Positions 44,576-55,647 are shown, counted from the first letter of the stretch. The stretch: DNA of 64,000 bases from Carettochelys insculpta (GCF_033958435.1 NC_134137.1:107890501-107954500); one strand, 5' to 3'. The notes: a model not told the origin generated them from the letters alone. A program made the numbers and translations.

Positions 44576-46859
44576 ATGGAATTTTAAATCCCTGTGTTCC
44601 AGGAATTCTCTATTGACTCCTATCTACTGACATAGTAGAGCACCTGTGTCTAGAAAAGAGGCATAAGCTGGTAGTACCATCTCCCATGTAGAAAACACAA
44701 GCCGCAGCTATTTTTGAGACCCATGAATGGGGAAGGGAGAGGAGAGATTTCATGCATTTTCCTTTGGAGAGTCTTGAGGTCACCATGTCCAAGATGCATG
44801 GAAGATCCAAAAAGTTGTTGGAATTGATTCTGAGTGTGAAAGGCGGGACACGTACAGTATAACCTCTTATCTTCTCTCTTGCATTGAGTTCACTTAATAA
44901 TGAATAGCCAGTTTACATGAGCTGCTGGAATGTCACCTGACAGCTCAAACCAGATGTCTCTTTTAATGAGAGTTTCAGAGAGAACAAGTGCAGATCTACC
45001 ATGAAAGATGCTCCTTTTGTATAGAAATTGTATGGTAATAAACAGTGGCTGATCCTGTAGGAGTTTAGAAGCTCCATTCAGGTTGGTCCACCATAGAGCA
45101 CACGTGTTCATTTAAAGTGTACCTCGACTTTAGCAAGTTAATTATATTAGGGTTGATCAATGTTAAGCTGCAGTGTATTTTGCCATAAAACTGTGTGTTG
45201 AATGAGGGAGGAAGGACTGAAAATGATGTCCTGTGAGATAAAACTTTGCAACAGTCTTTTTCCCCCTTTCCATCTATTTTTAAAAACTGGAATATGTGTG
45301 ATTATCTGACATCATGATGTTTTTACCATTCTACCTGCTCTGGGGCCAAAGTTTAGTTAAATTCTCAGATTTTTATACTTAAACACCTTCCAATTTTGCC
45401 TGAAAATTTGCTGCATTTATGATGTTCCTTATAATTGAAAAACAACAAATACTGGATAATGTCACCTAGATCATTTAAAGCTGTGAAAAATCATTTAAAT
45501 GTAAAGCTGAAAAAAATTACTTATCTACTCTAGCTGATCTGCTGTTGGTATTTCTAGGAAACATGTCACTGTGGCCTGATTCTGTTCTGTCTATGTTATC
45601 TGCATCAGTAGTTTTGTAAGATGTCTGTTACAAAAGTGGTGGTCTGAATAGTTAGTATGGAAACATCTTTTTTTTTTTTTAAGATTGAAAACACATTTGT
45701 TTGTGTTTTGGGTGCCAAAAACAGGGTTCATTTCTGAGAGAAAGTGTCCCTGTACAGTGTCACTTGACAAATACCATGCATTGGTAAATATTTCATAGAC
45801 AAAACAGATTAAACAACTCACTAATGATTTTATAAGTACACCTTGAAAGGCAGCTACACTTATTTCAATCATCACAATGACCAGTACATTTATAAATTAG
45901 CACTTTGATTTGATTGTCTGATGCCTTATGATTTTCAGTGCATACAAAAGTGTTGTAACACAGACAGCCTTAATCAAAACATCAGATTTTCTTGGAATAC
46001 ATTCAGTTAAAAACATCAGTTTCTTTATCCTATGGATCTTTTAAAGGAAATAAATACAAAATGGCATTAATGCAACATTCTGGTTAGCTTTTAAGTTAAT
46101 TGCACCAGCCCAAACAAGCTTAAAGAGAAAAGAGAGATGAGAAATAAATGACCTTTTAAAGAGGTAGATCTTTGGAGAAAGACGACAGTTCTAGGCCCAA
46201 AATAGAGCAGCTGCAGGAAGGAAGCACAAGATCCCATGCATGCTGAAAGGAAAGGACATCCTTTTCACAATAGTAAGAGAGAAGAGACATGGGGAGAAGG
46301 GACAAGCTGCCTTACAGACCCAGAAGCATCAGGAAACAACACATAAAACAGAGAGATTTTAAAGGAACGGATGGGCTTTTTCCAGGGGCATCGCTTCTAA
46401 TATTATCCATAATTCCTTAAAAAATTTTGTGATAGATCCGTGTTATCGCTGCATAATTATGTAAATAACACTTGAAATTACTTTATGAAAGGGTTATACT
46501 ATAAAAAGTAAGCACCTTATAATTCTTTTCATGGTTTTGTTACATTTATATTCTAAAGTTAAATGTTGGTTTTTGTAACACACTCTATAAAAAGTTTTTC
46601 ATTTGGAACAATGCCAAAATGTGAAACATGATACTGAATAGCATAAATGCAGATAAGGAGGAAGATGTTTTCAAAATGATTTCAACTGTGTTGGGTTGAT
46701 ATGGTCACTTAGATAGTACAGTGATGGCTGTAGAAAACACTTACTTCCTCAGTAGTCTTTGTCGTGAGTTTACCTCTGTGATTTAGTTGGTGCCCTAAGA
46801 AATCCTCTCATTGCTGCCTCTTTAATCTCCTGCATGTTTAGCTTTCACATCTGTGGTGA
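44576..46859. other. Intronic sequence, no gene seen
   Basis: A/T-rich intron; no feature recognised. Confidence 0.6.
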
Positions 46860-46862
46860 TTA

Positions 46863-47630
46863 GGGCCCTACCATATTTACAACCATGAAAAACACATCAT
46901 GGCCCATGAAATCTGGTGGTCTCCTCTCCCCACACCCCCCAAATCTGATCTTTTGTGAACTTTTTCCCTAAACAGTACTAAACAGTTTTCATGAGAGAGA
47001 GAGCAGGACTTCTCAGATTGGGGATCCTGACCCAAAAGAGAGTTGCAAAGTTATTTTAGGGGGGTCACAGTATTGACTGCCTTGCTACTTCAGAACTGGA
47101 CAGCCAAAGACCAGGAGCTGTTGAAGGTAGTGTCTTGCCAGCAGCACAGAAGTAAGGGTAACAATATTATGCCATCTCATGTTGATTTCTGTGCTGCCGC
47201 CTTATGAGCTAGACAGCCAACTGCTAAGAGTGGCTGCTGAGAGTCCACCTCTTCAGGCAGAAGCTTAGATATAGGTGCAGCAATATCATACTATGCCATC
47301 CTTACTTCTGTATTGCTGCTGGCTGTGGTTCTGCTTTCAGAGCTGGTTTCCTGGCCATCAGCTGCTGCTCTTCGGGTGTCCAGCTCTGAATGCAGTGCCT
47401 CTGCCAACAGCAGTGCAGAAGTAAGAGTAGCAGTTCCACAATCCCTCCCTGACTATAACCTTGCAAATCCCGCTCTCTCCCCTGGCAGAAACTCCTTTTT
47501 GGGTCAGGTCCCTACAATTACAGCGCACTGAATTTTCAGATTTAAATATCTGAAAGCATGAAATTTGCATTTTTTTTAAATTGTGTAACAGTGAAATTTG
47601 ACCAAACTGGACCATGGGTTTGGTAGGGCC
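46863..47630. mobile_element. Palindromic MITE (GGCCCTACC ends), copy 2
   Basis: Ends 'gggccctacca' and 'tggtagggcc' with TTA on each side (46860-46862 and 47631-47633). The interior holds the inverted pair 'cagcacagaagtaaggg' and 'catccttacttctgtattgctg', and 'gacccaaaagag' against 'ttttgggtcagg'. Same family as 11594-12523 but without a nested insertion. Noncoding. Confidence 0.75.
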
Positions 47631-47707
47631 TTAGTGATATGTGGTTTCAGCCCCGCTCTTTCTGCGCAGGAAGAACTAGAATTCAGAGTTATCATTGACT
47701 ATTTTTA
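47631..47707. other. Spacer between two repeats
   Basis: No feature seen. Confidence 0.4.
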
Positions 47708-47885
47708 ATCACAGAGTGGTAGCCATGTTAGTCCGTATCTTTGCACAACAAAGCAAGCAGTCTTGTAGCACCTTAATTCTGGAGCAGAACTGAGAAGAAG
47801 TGGGTCTTTCCCACAAAAGTTCATTACCTAATAAATAACATCATTAGTCTGTAAGGTGTTGGACTGGTTGCTTTGCTTTTAATCA
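47708..47885. repeat. Foldback repeat (GTTAGTCTGTATC family), third copy
   Basis: 'ggtagccatgttagtccgtatc' at the left and 'tagtctgtaaggtgttggactggttgctttgc' at the right. The left arm 'acaaagcaagcagtcttgtagcacctta' pairs with the right arm, as in the copy at 6375. Confidence 0.6.
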
Positions 47886-48029
47886 GTGAGCAGAGCTGCT
47901 CCTAAGTAATATAAAGTGCCCATAGCTTGATGTTAAGGGCTTGACCTTGCAGTCAGGTCAGGTTTTATTTCTCTTGCCTAAAAAGCAGTCAAACCTCTGT
48001 TTACTTAGGGAACAAGAGACCAGAACTCA

Positions 48030-49665
48030 GGCTGCATCTACACTATGAGATAAAATAGATTTTAAGTTCATTAGCCTGATTTTTCCCTGTGCCTGTCCTC
48101 ACTGTAAATTCCATTCACTTGATTTATGGACCACTAAAATCAACATGATATGAAAATCCTAAAATCCAAGTAACCCCGACGGGTGTAGTGTTCGATTCGA
48201 ATTTAAGAATCCGAATGAAGGGTAATGAGGATGTGGCACATCTTTAAATCGAATTCATTAGTCTCCACAGATGTCCTGTACGTGCCTCACAATGCACCAC
48301 AGTTCTCTGCTCTGGCCTCTTACATCTCCACTGCTCTCAATCGCATAGGAATTCGGCAACATGACTGTTAAAATGCGGCACCTGCAAGCCTGTGGCTGTA
48401 GGGTCATGAGAGGCTGAAAAATCTCTCTTTTTCTTTGAGAGGAGCGCAGCTGTGGGGTCTGTGCTTCTGTGTAGACCCCTAGTAGCTGCCTTTTTTTTCT
48501 GCGCTGCCTGGTGCTAGCCGCTGGCCCCCTGTACCATGTGTCAGCTAAGCTGTGGAGGGGGGATTGTGCTTGTCTGGTAGTACAAGAAACTTCTTCTCAG
48601 CGATTTACATGTTGTCCTGACCCCCATGTCCCCTCCCTTCCCTCCCCCCCAGAGGCACCACACAGTCTGAAACATTCCTGCACCCAGCCACATCACCTGG
48701 CTAGACCCCGAACCAATAAAAGAACTTGCTGCTCAAGGTGCCAGGCAGATTGTGCACGGTGAGGGTCACAATTTTCAGGGGCTGGCTGTAGCCAGGGCTC
48801 TTTTAGCCACCGGGCAACATCTTCCTCGGCAGTTATGATTTTGAGGGGCTGGCTGTAGCTGGGGGGCTCTTTTAACCACCTGGGGGACATCTCCCTCGGC
48901 AGTCAAGATTTTCAGAGGCTGGCTGTAGCTGGGGCCCTTTTAACCACTCGGGGGACATGTCCCTCAGTGGTCATGATTTTGAGGGGTTGGCTGCAGCTGG
49001 GATTCTTTTAGCTTCCAGGGGTACGTCTCCCTCGGCGGTCATGATTTTGAGGGGCAGGCTGTAGCCGGGGGTCTTGTAGCCACCCCGAGCCATACATGTC
49101 TCAGTAAAGGCAAGGTATTAGCTGTGCAATTGCCACAGTTGTTGAAGTAAGGCTTGTAGCAGGGAATATTCATGTCCTAAGTGTCTTCTTTTCCAGGTGC
49201 AAACCTGGCTGTAGTCTGGGGTCTTTTAGCCTGATGAGTCATTCGAGTTTCAGTGTAACAGTCATGTCTACTTCGACATAAGGGTTTTCTTTTTCAGGTG
49301 GTCTAAATCCAGATTCAACTCAGTACCATCTTTTAACTGCCCCCGCCCATTACTGATGATGCATTCGAGTTTCAGTGTAACAACCGTGTCTACTTAGACA
49401 TACTTAACATGGCAGGGGAAAGAGGGGAATCAAATGTGGGAAGTTGGCATCATATACCCACATCTACTTGTGGGGCCAGATTGCAACGGGGCTCAGAGAA
49501 CTGTGGGATATGTTCCCACAATACACTGCAGCAGCACTCGATTTTTGTGTGGAGTAGTAAGTTGATTATCTGGGAAGACGGAGATGCTCAAAATCGAATG
49601 GATAAGACTCAGCGTTAAGAAATTGATTTTAATAAAATCGATTTTATCTTAGTGTAGCGGCGGCC
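48030..49665. mobile_element. Harbinger-like element with internal minisatellite
   Basis: The inverted termini are 'ggctgcatctacactatgagataaaatagatttt' and 'aaaatcgattttatcttagtgtagcggcggcc'. The flanking triplets TCA (48027-48029) and CCA (49666-49668) differ by one base. The body is noncoding but includes a tandem array (48765-49090) and two related blocks carrying 'attcgagtttcagtgtaaca' at about 49241 and 49364. It ends 311 bp before the UBAC2 exon at 49977. Confidence 0.65.
48765..49090. repeat. Minisatellite, period about 67-70 bp, nearly five units
   Basis: Units start at 48765, 48832, 48902, 48970 and 49038. Each begins 'gtcatgattttgagg' or a close variant, continues 'ggctggctgtagctgggg', then CTTTTAACCAC, and ends 'acatctccctcggc'. 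Spacings are 67, 70, 68 and 68 bp. Confidence 0.85.
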
Positions 49666-49976
49666 CCAGAGTTGGTTTTCCCCAGGGTATTGGTCAGCAG
49701 CTGCTTCAGCATCTGTGGAACACGAACATGAGGAAACATTTATTTAACAGGAAATAAATATGGGAAATATCTCTTATTTTTAGTATATGTTTCTTTAAAG
49801 TAGCAGATGTGTTTTGATTAATTGGTAAAGCAAGGAAATATACCCTTTGAGTGCTGTAATTATTAAAGATGATATTATGGCAGTTATTATATGAAACAAA
49901 CATTTTACTCATAATACAATTCATACAAAATTGTATATTCTTTTTATGTTAAAGGATAAATAATATGTGATTTCAG

Positions 49977-50099
49977 GGCAGGGTGATTAACTGGAATCGA
50001 CTCTTTCCTCCCTTACGTCGAAGACTAAATGCAAATTATCAAGATAATCGCCAGTTTGAGCAAGAAGCACCTCCACCCGCTGAAGTTTCTGAGGATCAG
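49977..50099 (+). CDS. UBAC2: UBAC2 internal exon (cytosolic linker before the UBA domain)
   Basis: A 41-codon exon, phase 0 at both ends, with acceptor 'atgtgatttcag' and donor GTAAGT. It encodes VINWNRLFPPLRRRLN followed by APPPAEVSEDQ, which match UBAC2 directly after the segment encoded by the previous exon. The next coding segment should start the UBA domain and is not in the window. The exon looks intact. It lies between a Harbinger-like element ending 311 bp upstream and a hAT/DIRS nest starting about 135 bp downstream, so splice-site context is crowded by repeats. Confidence 0.93.
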
Positions 50100-50239
50100 G
50101 TAAGTACTTTTGTGTTTTAAAACAATTTAAAAATGGAGGATGGGTTGGATACATGTACCATTTTTCATAATTTGTAATATTGTAACTGTGGTAACCTTCT
50201 AAACAGTTAATATGGTGGAAGCTGCAAACTAGAACAGTA

Positions 50240-50420
50240 TTTCTTCTTCGAGTGGTCCCCGTGGGTGCTCCACAGTAGGTGTTGGGCTTGCCCCGGCACC
50301 GCAGATTGGAAAATTTTTAGCAATCTCTGTTGGGTCACACATGTGCTGATGCACACCAGTCCTTCGCGCACCTTCGGTCACATGCGCGATCCAGTCCCCA
50401 CCAGTTCCTTCTCAACTGCC
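50240..50420 (+). repeat. DIRS copy 2 left inverted terminal repeat
   Basis: Starts 'tttcttcttcgagtggtccc', inverted at about 55815-56023. Several CpG positions kept in the right repeat are TpG or CpA here ('acacatgtgctgatgcacac' against CG-containing versions), the pattern of methylation decay. Confidence 0.85.
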
Positions 50421-50650
50421 AACGGCTGCAGACGGATTCCACTCCGGCTCCAATGCCTGAGAAAGATAAAAACTATATTTTAATTTTGTTAATCTTCTTT
50501 ATAGTTATTAGTTTGATAGTTTTAGTTAGCATTGTTAAAGTTGTTCCGTTAAATGTAGATATAGTTAAAAAAAAAAAAAAAAAAAAAAGAGAGGAGAGAG
50601 AAGAACAGAGGCGGCTGCCATAAGCGGTCTGCTATCCTAAAAGCCGCGAA

Positions 50651-50670
50651 CGTTTTTCTTTTTTTTCCAG
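50651..50670 (+). promoter_or_regulatory. Strong splice-acceptor-like site before DIRS Gag
   Basis: A 17-base pyrimidine run ending CAG|G precedes the probable Gag ATG (50729) by about 60 bp. No matching donor lies between the left terminus and this site, but the right terminal repeat ends with CAG|GTGAGT. Use as a splice site is inference. Confidence 0.4.
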
Positions 50671-50728
50671 GACTGATTAGCTGTTAAGTGCCCTATTAAC
50701 ATTCAAAGACTTAAACGCCCGGGCTGAG

Positions 50729-51545
50729 ATGTCCTCACCGGGGTTTAAGAAATATGCGTCATGCCGCGAGGCCATGCCTGCCTCCAGACGGGTATAGCGA
50801 GTGCATTCATTGCCTTGAGGAGACCCACGTTCCACAAAAGTGTCCTCACTGCTCCAAGCTCACGGCCAGAGCCAGAAAGGACAGGGAAATGAGGCTGAAA
50901 ATGATTTTATTTGATAAGGCCCTCCAACCTGAACCATCGGAGAAGCCCCATAAAGAGGGGCCCTCAGGGTCGCACAAGAGGAAGGCAGCTTCCCTAACCT
51001 CCTCTGTACAAAAGAAAAGAAAGCTCTCTCCAGCTCGATCCTTGCCGGTAACACTTGCGAGCAGGACAAGCGGAGCACAGGATTCTAACCCGCGGACTGC
51101 TCAAAGCAGGATAGCTGTAGCGCACACAGCTGCGCCGGGGCCTCCGACTATTAAGCAGTCGGCACCGGGGATGCCTCAGGTGCCGGAATCGGAGGCACTG
51201 ACTCCCACGGCACCGAAGCAGGGGTACCCGGCATGGGACCCAACGGTGCTGGAGGAAGCTGCCTGCGCGGCGCCGTGCACAGGAGCACCGAGCGCAGCAT
51301 GCACAACGGCGCCGAGGTCCCCAGCATGGGAGGGGGCGGCGCCTGCTTCACAGGGACGGGGAAAAGTAAAAGCTAAAACTCGGCACCACAGCCTATCCCC
51401 GGAGGCCACCGCGTTGCCGTTATCGCCTAGCTCCCCCCCCAGAAATACATCGGGCAGCAACTCCCATGGCCTGCTTCAGATCTCCATCCCCGTTCCTTCA
51501 ACCACCATCCTCCTGGCTCAGACAACCTTCACCAATCTCCAGTAG
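50729..51545 (+). pseudogene. DIRS copy 2 Gag N-terminal part with Cys/His cluster (frameshifted)
   Basis: The ATG at 50729 opens a frame reading MSSPGFKKYASC; after about 22 codons it meets a TAG caused by a one-base shift near 50785. Homology continues in the frame of 50754-51545 with SECIHCLEETHVPQKCPHC, a CxxC...H....CxxC cluster suggesting a zinc-binding knuckle. 'RKDREMRLKMIL' and a basic/Pro-Ala-rich region follow. In retroelements such proteins package element RNA. The later segment ('SPSPFLQPPSSWLRQPSP') sits in another frame from 51466. Confidence 0.65.
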
Positions 51546-51622
51546 GGACCCGTATGAATACTGTCACAGAGCATCTCCACCGCCCTTAGCGTCGTCACGG
51601 AGGTCACACTTGTCTAGACCCC

Positions 51623-52389
51623 ATGCGTACATGTTTCTTCGTCCTCCCCAGATTGTCCCCAGGGGTATTCCGCCCCCCACCCCCCCCGGACGACCTTAGG
51701 CAATTCCAAGAACTATTCAAGAGAGTAGCACAAACACAGCACAATCACATAGCGGAGGTGCAGGAGAAACATCATAAACTCCTGAAAAATATAAGACCCC
51801 CGGCTTCATCTAAGATCACCATCCCACTAGATGAAGCAATTATGGAATCAGCCACCAACATATGGCAGACTCCAGCCACTACCCCTCCCACAAATAAGAG
51901 GGCAGATAAGAAATACTTTGTTCCAGCCAAGGGCATGGAATTCCTATTTAGCCACCCCCAACCAAATTCCCTGGTAGTCAAATCATCACAGCAGAGATCC
52001 AAGACACCCCAATATAAATCAGGAGGGTCAGAAAAAGACGTGAGGAAATTAGACAAGTTTGGTAGGAAGGTTTATTCCTCCTCTACCTTACTACTCAGAA
52101 TGGCAAATGATGCAGCACACCTGTCAAACCACAACTTTGACAATTATTCCAGACTGGCTTCCCTCATGGATTTCCTTCCAGAGGATAAGAAACCAGTGCT
52201 GAAAGCGATTGTCCAAGAGGGCTACGCTGCCTCGCGAACAGGAGTCCAGATTGCCCTGGACGTGGCAGACACAGCAGCATGCTCCACAGCCACAGCAGTG
52301 GTAATGTGTAGAGAATCATGGCTCCAGACATCCAGCATTCCCAGAGATCTGCAAACAAAAATCGTAGACCTTCCATTTGATAAATAGAA
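51623..52389 (+). pseudogene. DIRS copy 2 Gag C-terminal half
   Basis: It contains PPDDLRQFQELFKRVA, 'KKYFVPAKGMEFLFSHPQPN', 'VYSSSTLLLRMANDAAHLSN' and 'VQIALDVADTAACSTATAVV', collinear with copy 1. The frame stops at a TAG (52385-52387) where copy 1 has a Gln codon. This half of Gag is the best conserved non-enzymatic part between copies, which suggests structural selection before decay. Confidence 0.75.
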
Positions 52390-53533
52390 GTTATTCGCAG
52401 ATTCAACTGACTCAGTCCTACACTCCAGCAAGGACTCGAGAACCACACTTAGGACCCTGGGCATATATACCCCTCCATACAGGAGGAAGAAGTTTTACCC
52501 CCAGCAAAGGCGCTACACTTATCAACCTCAGCGTACACAATACCAACGGAGCTATGACCAGGGACGCCACCACCAGCAGCACCAGTATAGGGCCCCCAGC
52601 AGGGTCGCGCACCCTCGGGGCAAGCCCTGAGACAGCAAGTTTGACGGGTATGTCAAGGACTGCAATATCAACACCATCCCTCAATGCCAATCCCAGCACA
52701 TGTTCCATCATCGGCTCAAACCGTTCTACTCTCAATGGCAAAACATCACCACAGACAAATGGGTACTGGAAATTATAGCCACGGGATACACGATCCCCTT
52801 CCAATCACTACCTCCTCCGAAACTGCCCAGCCAGCCCTTCTTCAAGGACCCCTCCCACGAGGCAAGGTTAAAACAGGAGGTAGACCATCTCATGTTCATA
52901 GGGGCAGTGGAGAGAGTCCCGGAACAATTCTAAGGGAAAGGGTTCTACTCATGGTACTTCCTAACAGAGAAGAAGACAGGAGGCTGGAGGCCAATCCTGG
53001 ACCTACAGGCCCTCAACCGGCATCTGTGCAAACAGCGTTTCAGGATGATTACAATTGCCTCCATACTTACGGCATTGGACGATGGAGACTGGTTTGCAGC
53101 CCTCGACTTGCAGGCGCGTATTTTCATATAACTATTCACCCGGCAGACAGACGTTTCCTCCACTTCACAGTAGGCAGGGAGCACTTCCAATACAGAGTTC
53201 TTCCGTTCGGTCTCTCTTCAGCACCCAGAGTGTTCACCAAAACACTGACGGTAGTATCAGCTTACCTACACAGACAGGGTGTGTTCATTTTTCCATACCT
53301 GGATGACTGCCTACTGAAAGGGGCCTCAAAGGCAGAGGTCCTACGCATGATACATGTCTCTACAAACACATTTGCCTCGTTGGGCCTAGTTATCAACCTC
53401 TCGAAATCAAAGACTGAGCCTACGCAGAATATAGAGTTCATAGGGGCACGCATAGACTCTACTACATCAAGAGTATACCTGCCCGAGGCCCATTTCCACA
53501 CCATCAAATCCCTGGTACAAGTTATGACATACA
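52390..53533 (+). pseudogene. DIRS copy 2 reverse transcriptase (broken)
   Basis: Pieces in order are 'EVDHLMFIGAVERVPEQF' ending at TAA 52931 (Gln codon in copy 1), 'FLTEKKTGGWRPILDLQALN', motif A as ALDLQ with its Asp at 53105-53107 followed at once by an indel, 'FHITIHPADRRFLHFTVGRE', LPFGLSSAPRVF and YLDD at 53296-53307. Another frame change occurs near 53540. Copy 2 thus keeps the motif A aspartate that copy 1 has lost, but not an open frame. Confidence 0.8.
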
Positions 53534-54193
53534 GTGCCAATCCTAACATGTCTACAACTGTTGGGGCACATGGCGACCACCATGTTCGTGGTACAGAATG
53601 CAAGGCTGCATATGCGGGGCCTGCAGCATTGGCTAGCGAGCGTTTACAAACCAATAGTCCATACCATCCACAGGGCAGTATCGCCCACAGTGGAGGTGCG
53701 CAGGTCACTGGCATGGTGGGCAGATCCCAAGAACTTACTAGTAGGGGTGCCCTTCCACCAACCACAAATCACGATTTTTCTTATGACAGACACATCCCAC
53801 ATAGGATGGGGAGCACACATTGGCAACAAAGTAACTCAGGCGCTATGGTCCCCCGCGGAAAAGACATTGCACATGAACGTACTAGAACTCAGAGCTGCGT
53901 TCAACGCATGCAGACGCTTTCGGAAATACCTACACGGCAAAGTAGTCAGGATAAATACCGACAACACCACCACCATGTTTTATATCAACCAGCAAGGAGG
54001 GGCCAGATCCCGTGCGTTATGCGCGGAGGCAGTCCGGTTGTGGAACTGGTGCATTGTCAACAATGTAACGCTGAAAGCCTCATACTTACTCGGTGTCCAC
54101 AGTGTGAAGGCGGACCAGCTAAGTAGGTGCTTAGCACTCACGCACGAGTGGCAGATCCGTGCCGATCTGCTCCGACGAGTTTTTCACAAATGA
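53534..54193 (+). pseudogene. DIRS copy 2 RNase H domain
   Basis: One open frame with 'LMTDTSHIGWGAH' (Asp at 53789-53791), 'HMNVLELRAAFNACRRF' (Glu), 'INTDNTTTMFYINQQGG' (Asp) and 'VKADQLSR' (Asp), so all four acidic positions are present. The domain degrades RNA in RNA/DNA hybrids during reverse transcription. The frame ends at TGA 54191-54193, the same position as the TGA at 25436 in copy 1. Confidence 0.75.
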
Positions 54194-54540
54194 GGGGTTC
54201 CCCAAATCGATCTGTTTGCCACTTACAACAACAAACAATGCCCTCAGTACTGCTCCAGAGCGGGCATAGGACAGGGATCCTTGGGGGCCACATTCACGGT
54301 GCCATGGAAGGGCCCTCTACTCTATGCGTTTCCTCCCACATCACTCATTCACAAGGTTCTAGAGAAAGCCGAAAGAGAGAGAGCACTCATAATACTGATA
54401 GTCCCAACCTGGGACTGACAGCAATGGTTTCTTCTGCTTCTGCGCATGTCGTGCCGCCCGCCACTCCCCCTATCGGTAGTGCCGGACCTTCTCATGCAGG
54501 CTCAGGGGTCCATAGTGCACCCACATCCTCAAAGACTCCG
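54194..54540 (+). pseudogene. DIRS copy 2 methyltransferase-like domain
   Basis: Same frame as the RNase H: IDLFATYNNKQCPQYC, LLYAFPPTSLIHKVL, 'LIILIVPTWD', then TGA at 54417 where copy 1 has Arg. The family likeness to Dam-type methyltransferases is from knowledge of DIRS elements. The region has only short matches and activity is doubtful. Confidence 0.55.
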
Positions 54541-55605
54541 CCTACAGGCGTGGCTAATCCATGGCTCAGCGCCTTAGAGAGCACATGTTCGGAGGGAGTG
54601 AAACACGTCTTGGAGTCCAGTCGAAGGACTTCCACTAGAAGGACTTATGCGCAGAAGTGTAAACGATTCATCTCCTGGTGCTCTTCCAAGCAGTTGGCTC
54701 CTCAGGACGTCCCTATAACTGCAATTCTAGAATACCTGCTGGAGCTAAAGCAAGATGGACTCTCCCTATCCTCTCTAAAGGTCCATCTTGCAGCTATATC
54801 AGCGTTTCAACATAAAGAGGAAGGGCCAACCATATTCGCCCATCCTATGGTCACACGGTTCCTAAAGCGGCTGGTAAACCTGTACCCCCCTCGGAAACCA
54901 CTGTCGCCGCTATGGAGTTTGGACTTGGTCCTCCACACGCTGTCGGGACCACCCTTTGAACCATTGGCCACAGTACCCCTCCGGCTACTTACCCTGAAAA
55001 CAACCTTCTTTCTCGCCATCACGTCAGCCCGCAGAGTGAGCGAACTTGCAGCAATAATGGCAACGCCACCCTGCACAGTATTGTCAAAAGAAGCGGTGAT
55101 CTTACGATTACACCCGGCTTTCCTTCCAAAGGTTTCCTCAGAGTTCCACATTAATGAACCAATAGTATTACCCTCATTTTATCCTAAGCCTCACAACTCT
55201 AGCAAAGAGGCGCTGCTGCACCTGCTAGATGTAAGGAGGGTGTTGGCCTTTTACATAGACAGAACTAAGCCCTTCCGGAAAACGGACAAACTCCTGGTGT
55301 CTCTCGCATCCAGGTTGAAAGGGGAAGGCCTATCCTCACAAAGAATTTCAAATCACATCGTATCCTGCATAAGACTGTGTTATGAGCTGAGTAAGACCCC
55401 TCTGCTAGTTTCGCCCAGGGCTCACTCCACCAGAGCGATGGCAACGTCGACGGCCTTCTTCAAAGGCATCGCGTTAAAAGATATCTGCAGAGCGGCAACT
55501 TGGTCATCTTACGACACCTTTGCCGAGCATTATGCCATGCACTGGGTGTTCAATGAGGATACACGCCTATCGACAGCAGTCCTATCAAGGACAAGCTGCA
55601 CATAA
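54541..55605 (+). CDS. DIRS copy 2 tyrosine recombinase, open with catalytic residues
   Basis: The open frame runs from 54127, but codons before about 54541 are an out-of-frame reading of the methyltransferase region; recombinase homology starts at 'NPWLSALESTCSEG'. The N-terminal core-binding part includes 'SRRTSTRRTYAQKCKRFISW' and 'LSLSSLKVHLAAISAFQHKE'. The catalytic part has Arg in 'TSARRVSELAA' (55030-55032), HSTR (His 55423-55425, Arg 55432-55434) and the Tyr nucleophile in 'FAEHYAM' (55531-55533). It has no internal stop, unlike copy 1. It lacks its own obvious start because in copy 1 it is fused in frame to RT. The family joins circular cDNA to target DNA. Confidence 0.85.
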   Translation, partial: PTGVANPWLSALESTCSEGVKHVLESSRRTSTRRTYAQKCKRFISWCSSKQLAPQDVPITAILEYLLELKQDGLSLSSLKVHLAAISAFQHKEEGPTIFAHPMVTRFLKRLVNLYPPRKPLSPLWSLDLVLHTLSGPPFEPLATVPLRLLTLKTTFFLAITSARRVSELAAIMATPPCTVLSKEAVILRLHPAFLPKVSSEFHINEPIVLPSFYPKPHNSSKEALLHLLDVRRVLAFYIDRTKPFRKTDKLLVSLASRLKGEGLSSQRISNHIVSCIRLCYELSKTPLLVSPRAHSTRAMATSTAFFKGIALKDICRAATWSSYDTFAEHYAMHWVFNEDTRLSTAVLSRTSCT

Positions 55606-55647
55606 GTGGACACCCACCCTCCCGAATTGGGGTCACTGCTGGGTAGT

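Noticed and set aside
48765..49090. CRISPR array
   Set aside because: Vertebrate intronic context, and repeat units of about 68 bp without unique spacers; it is a minisatellite.
54127..54540. Start of the 492-codon frame as part of the recombinase
   Set aside because: These codons are an out-of-frame reading of the methyltransferase region, shown by alignment with copy 1, where all domains share one frame.
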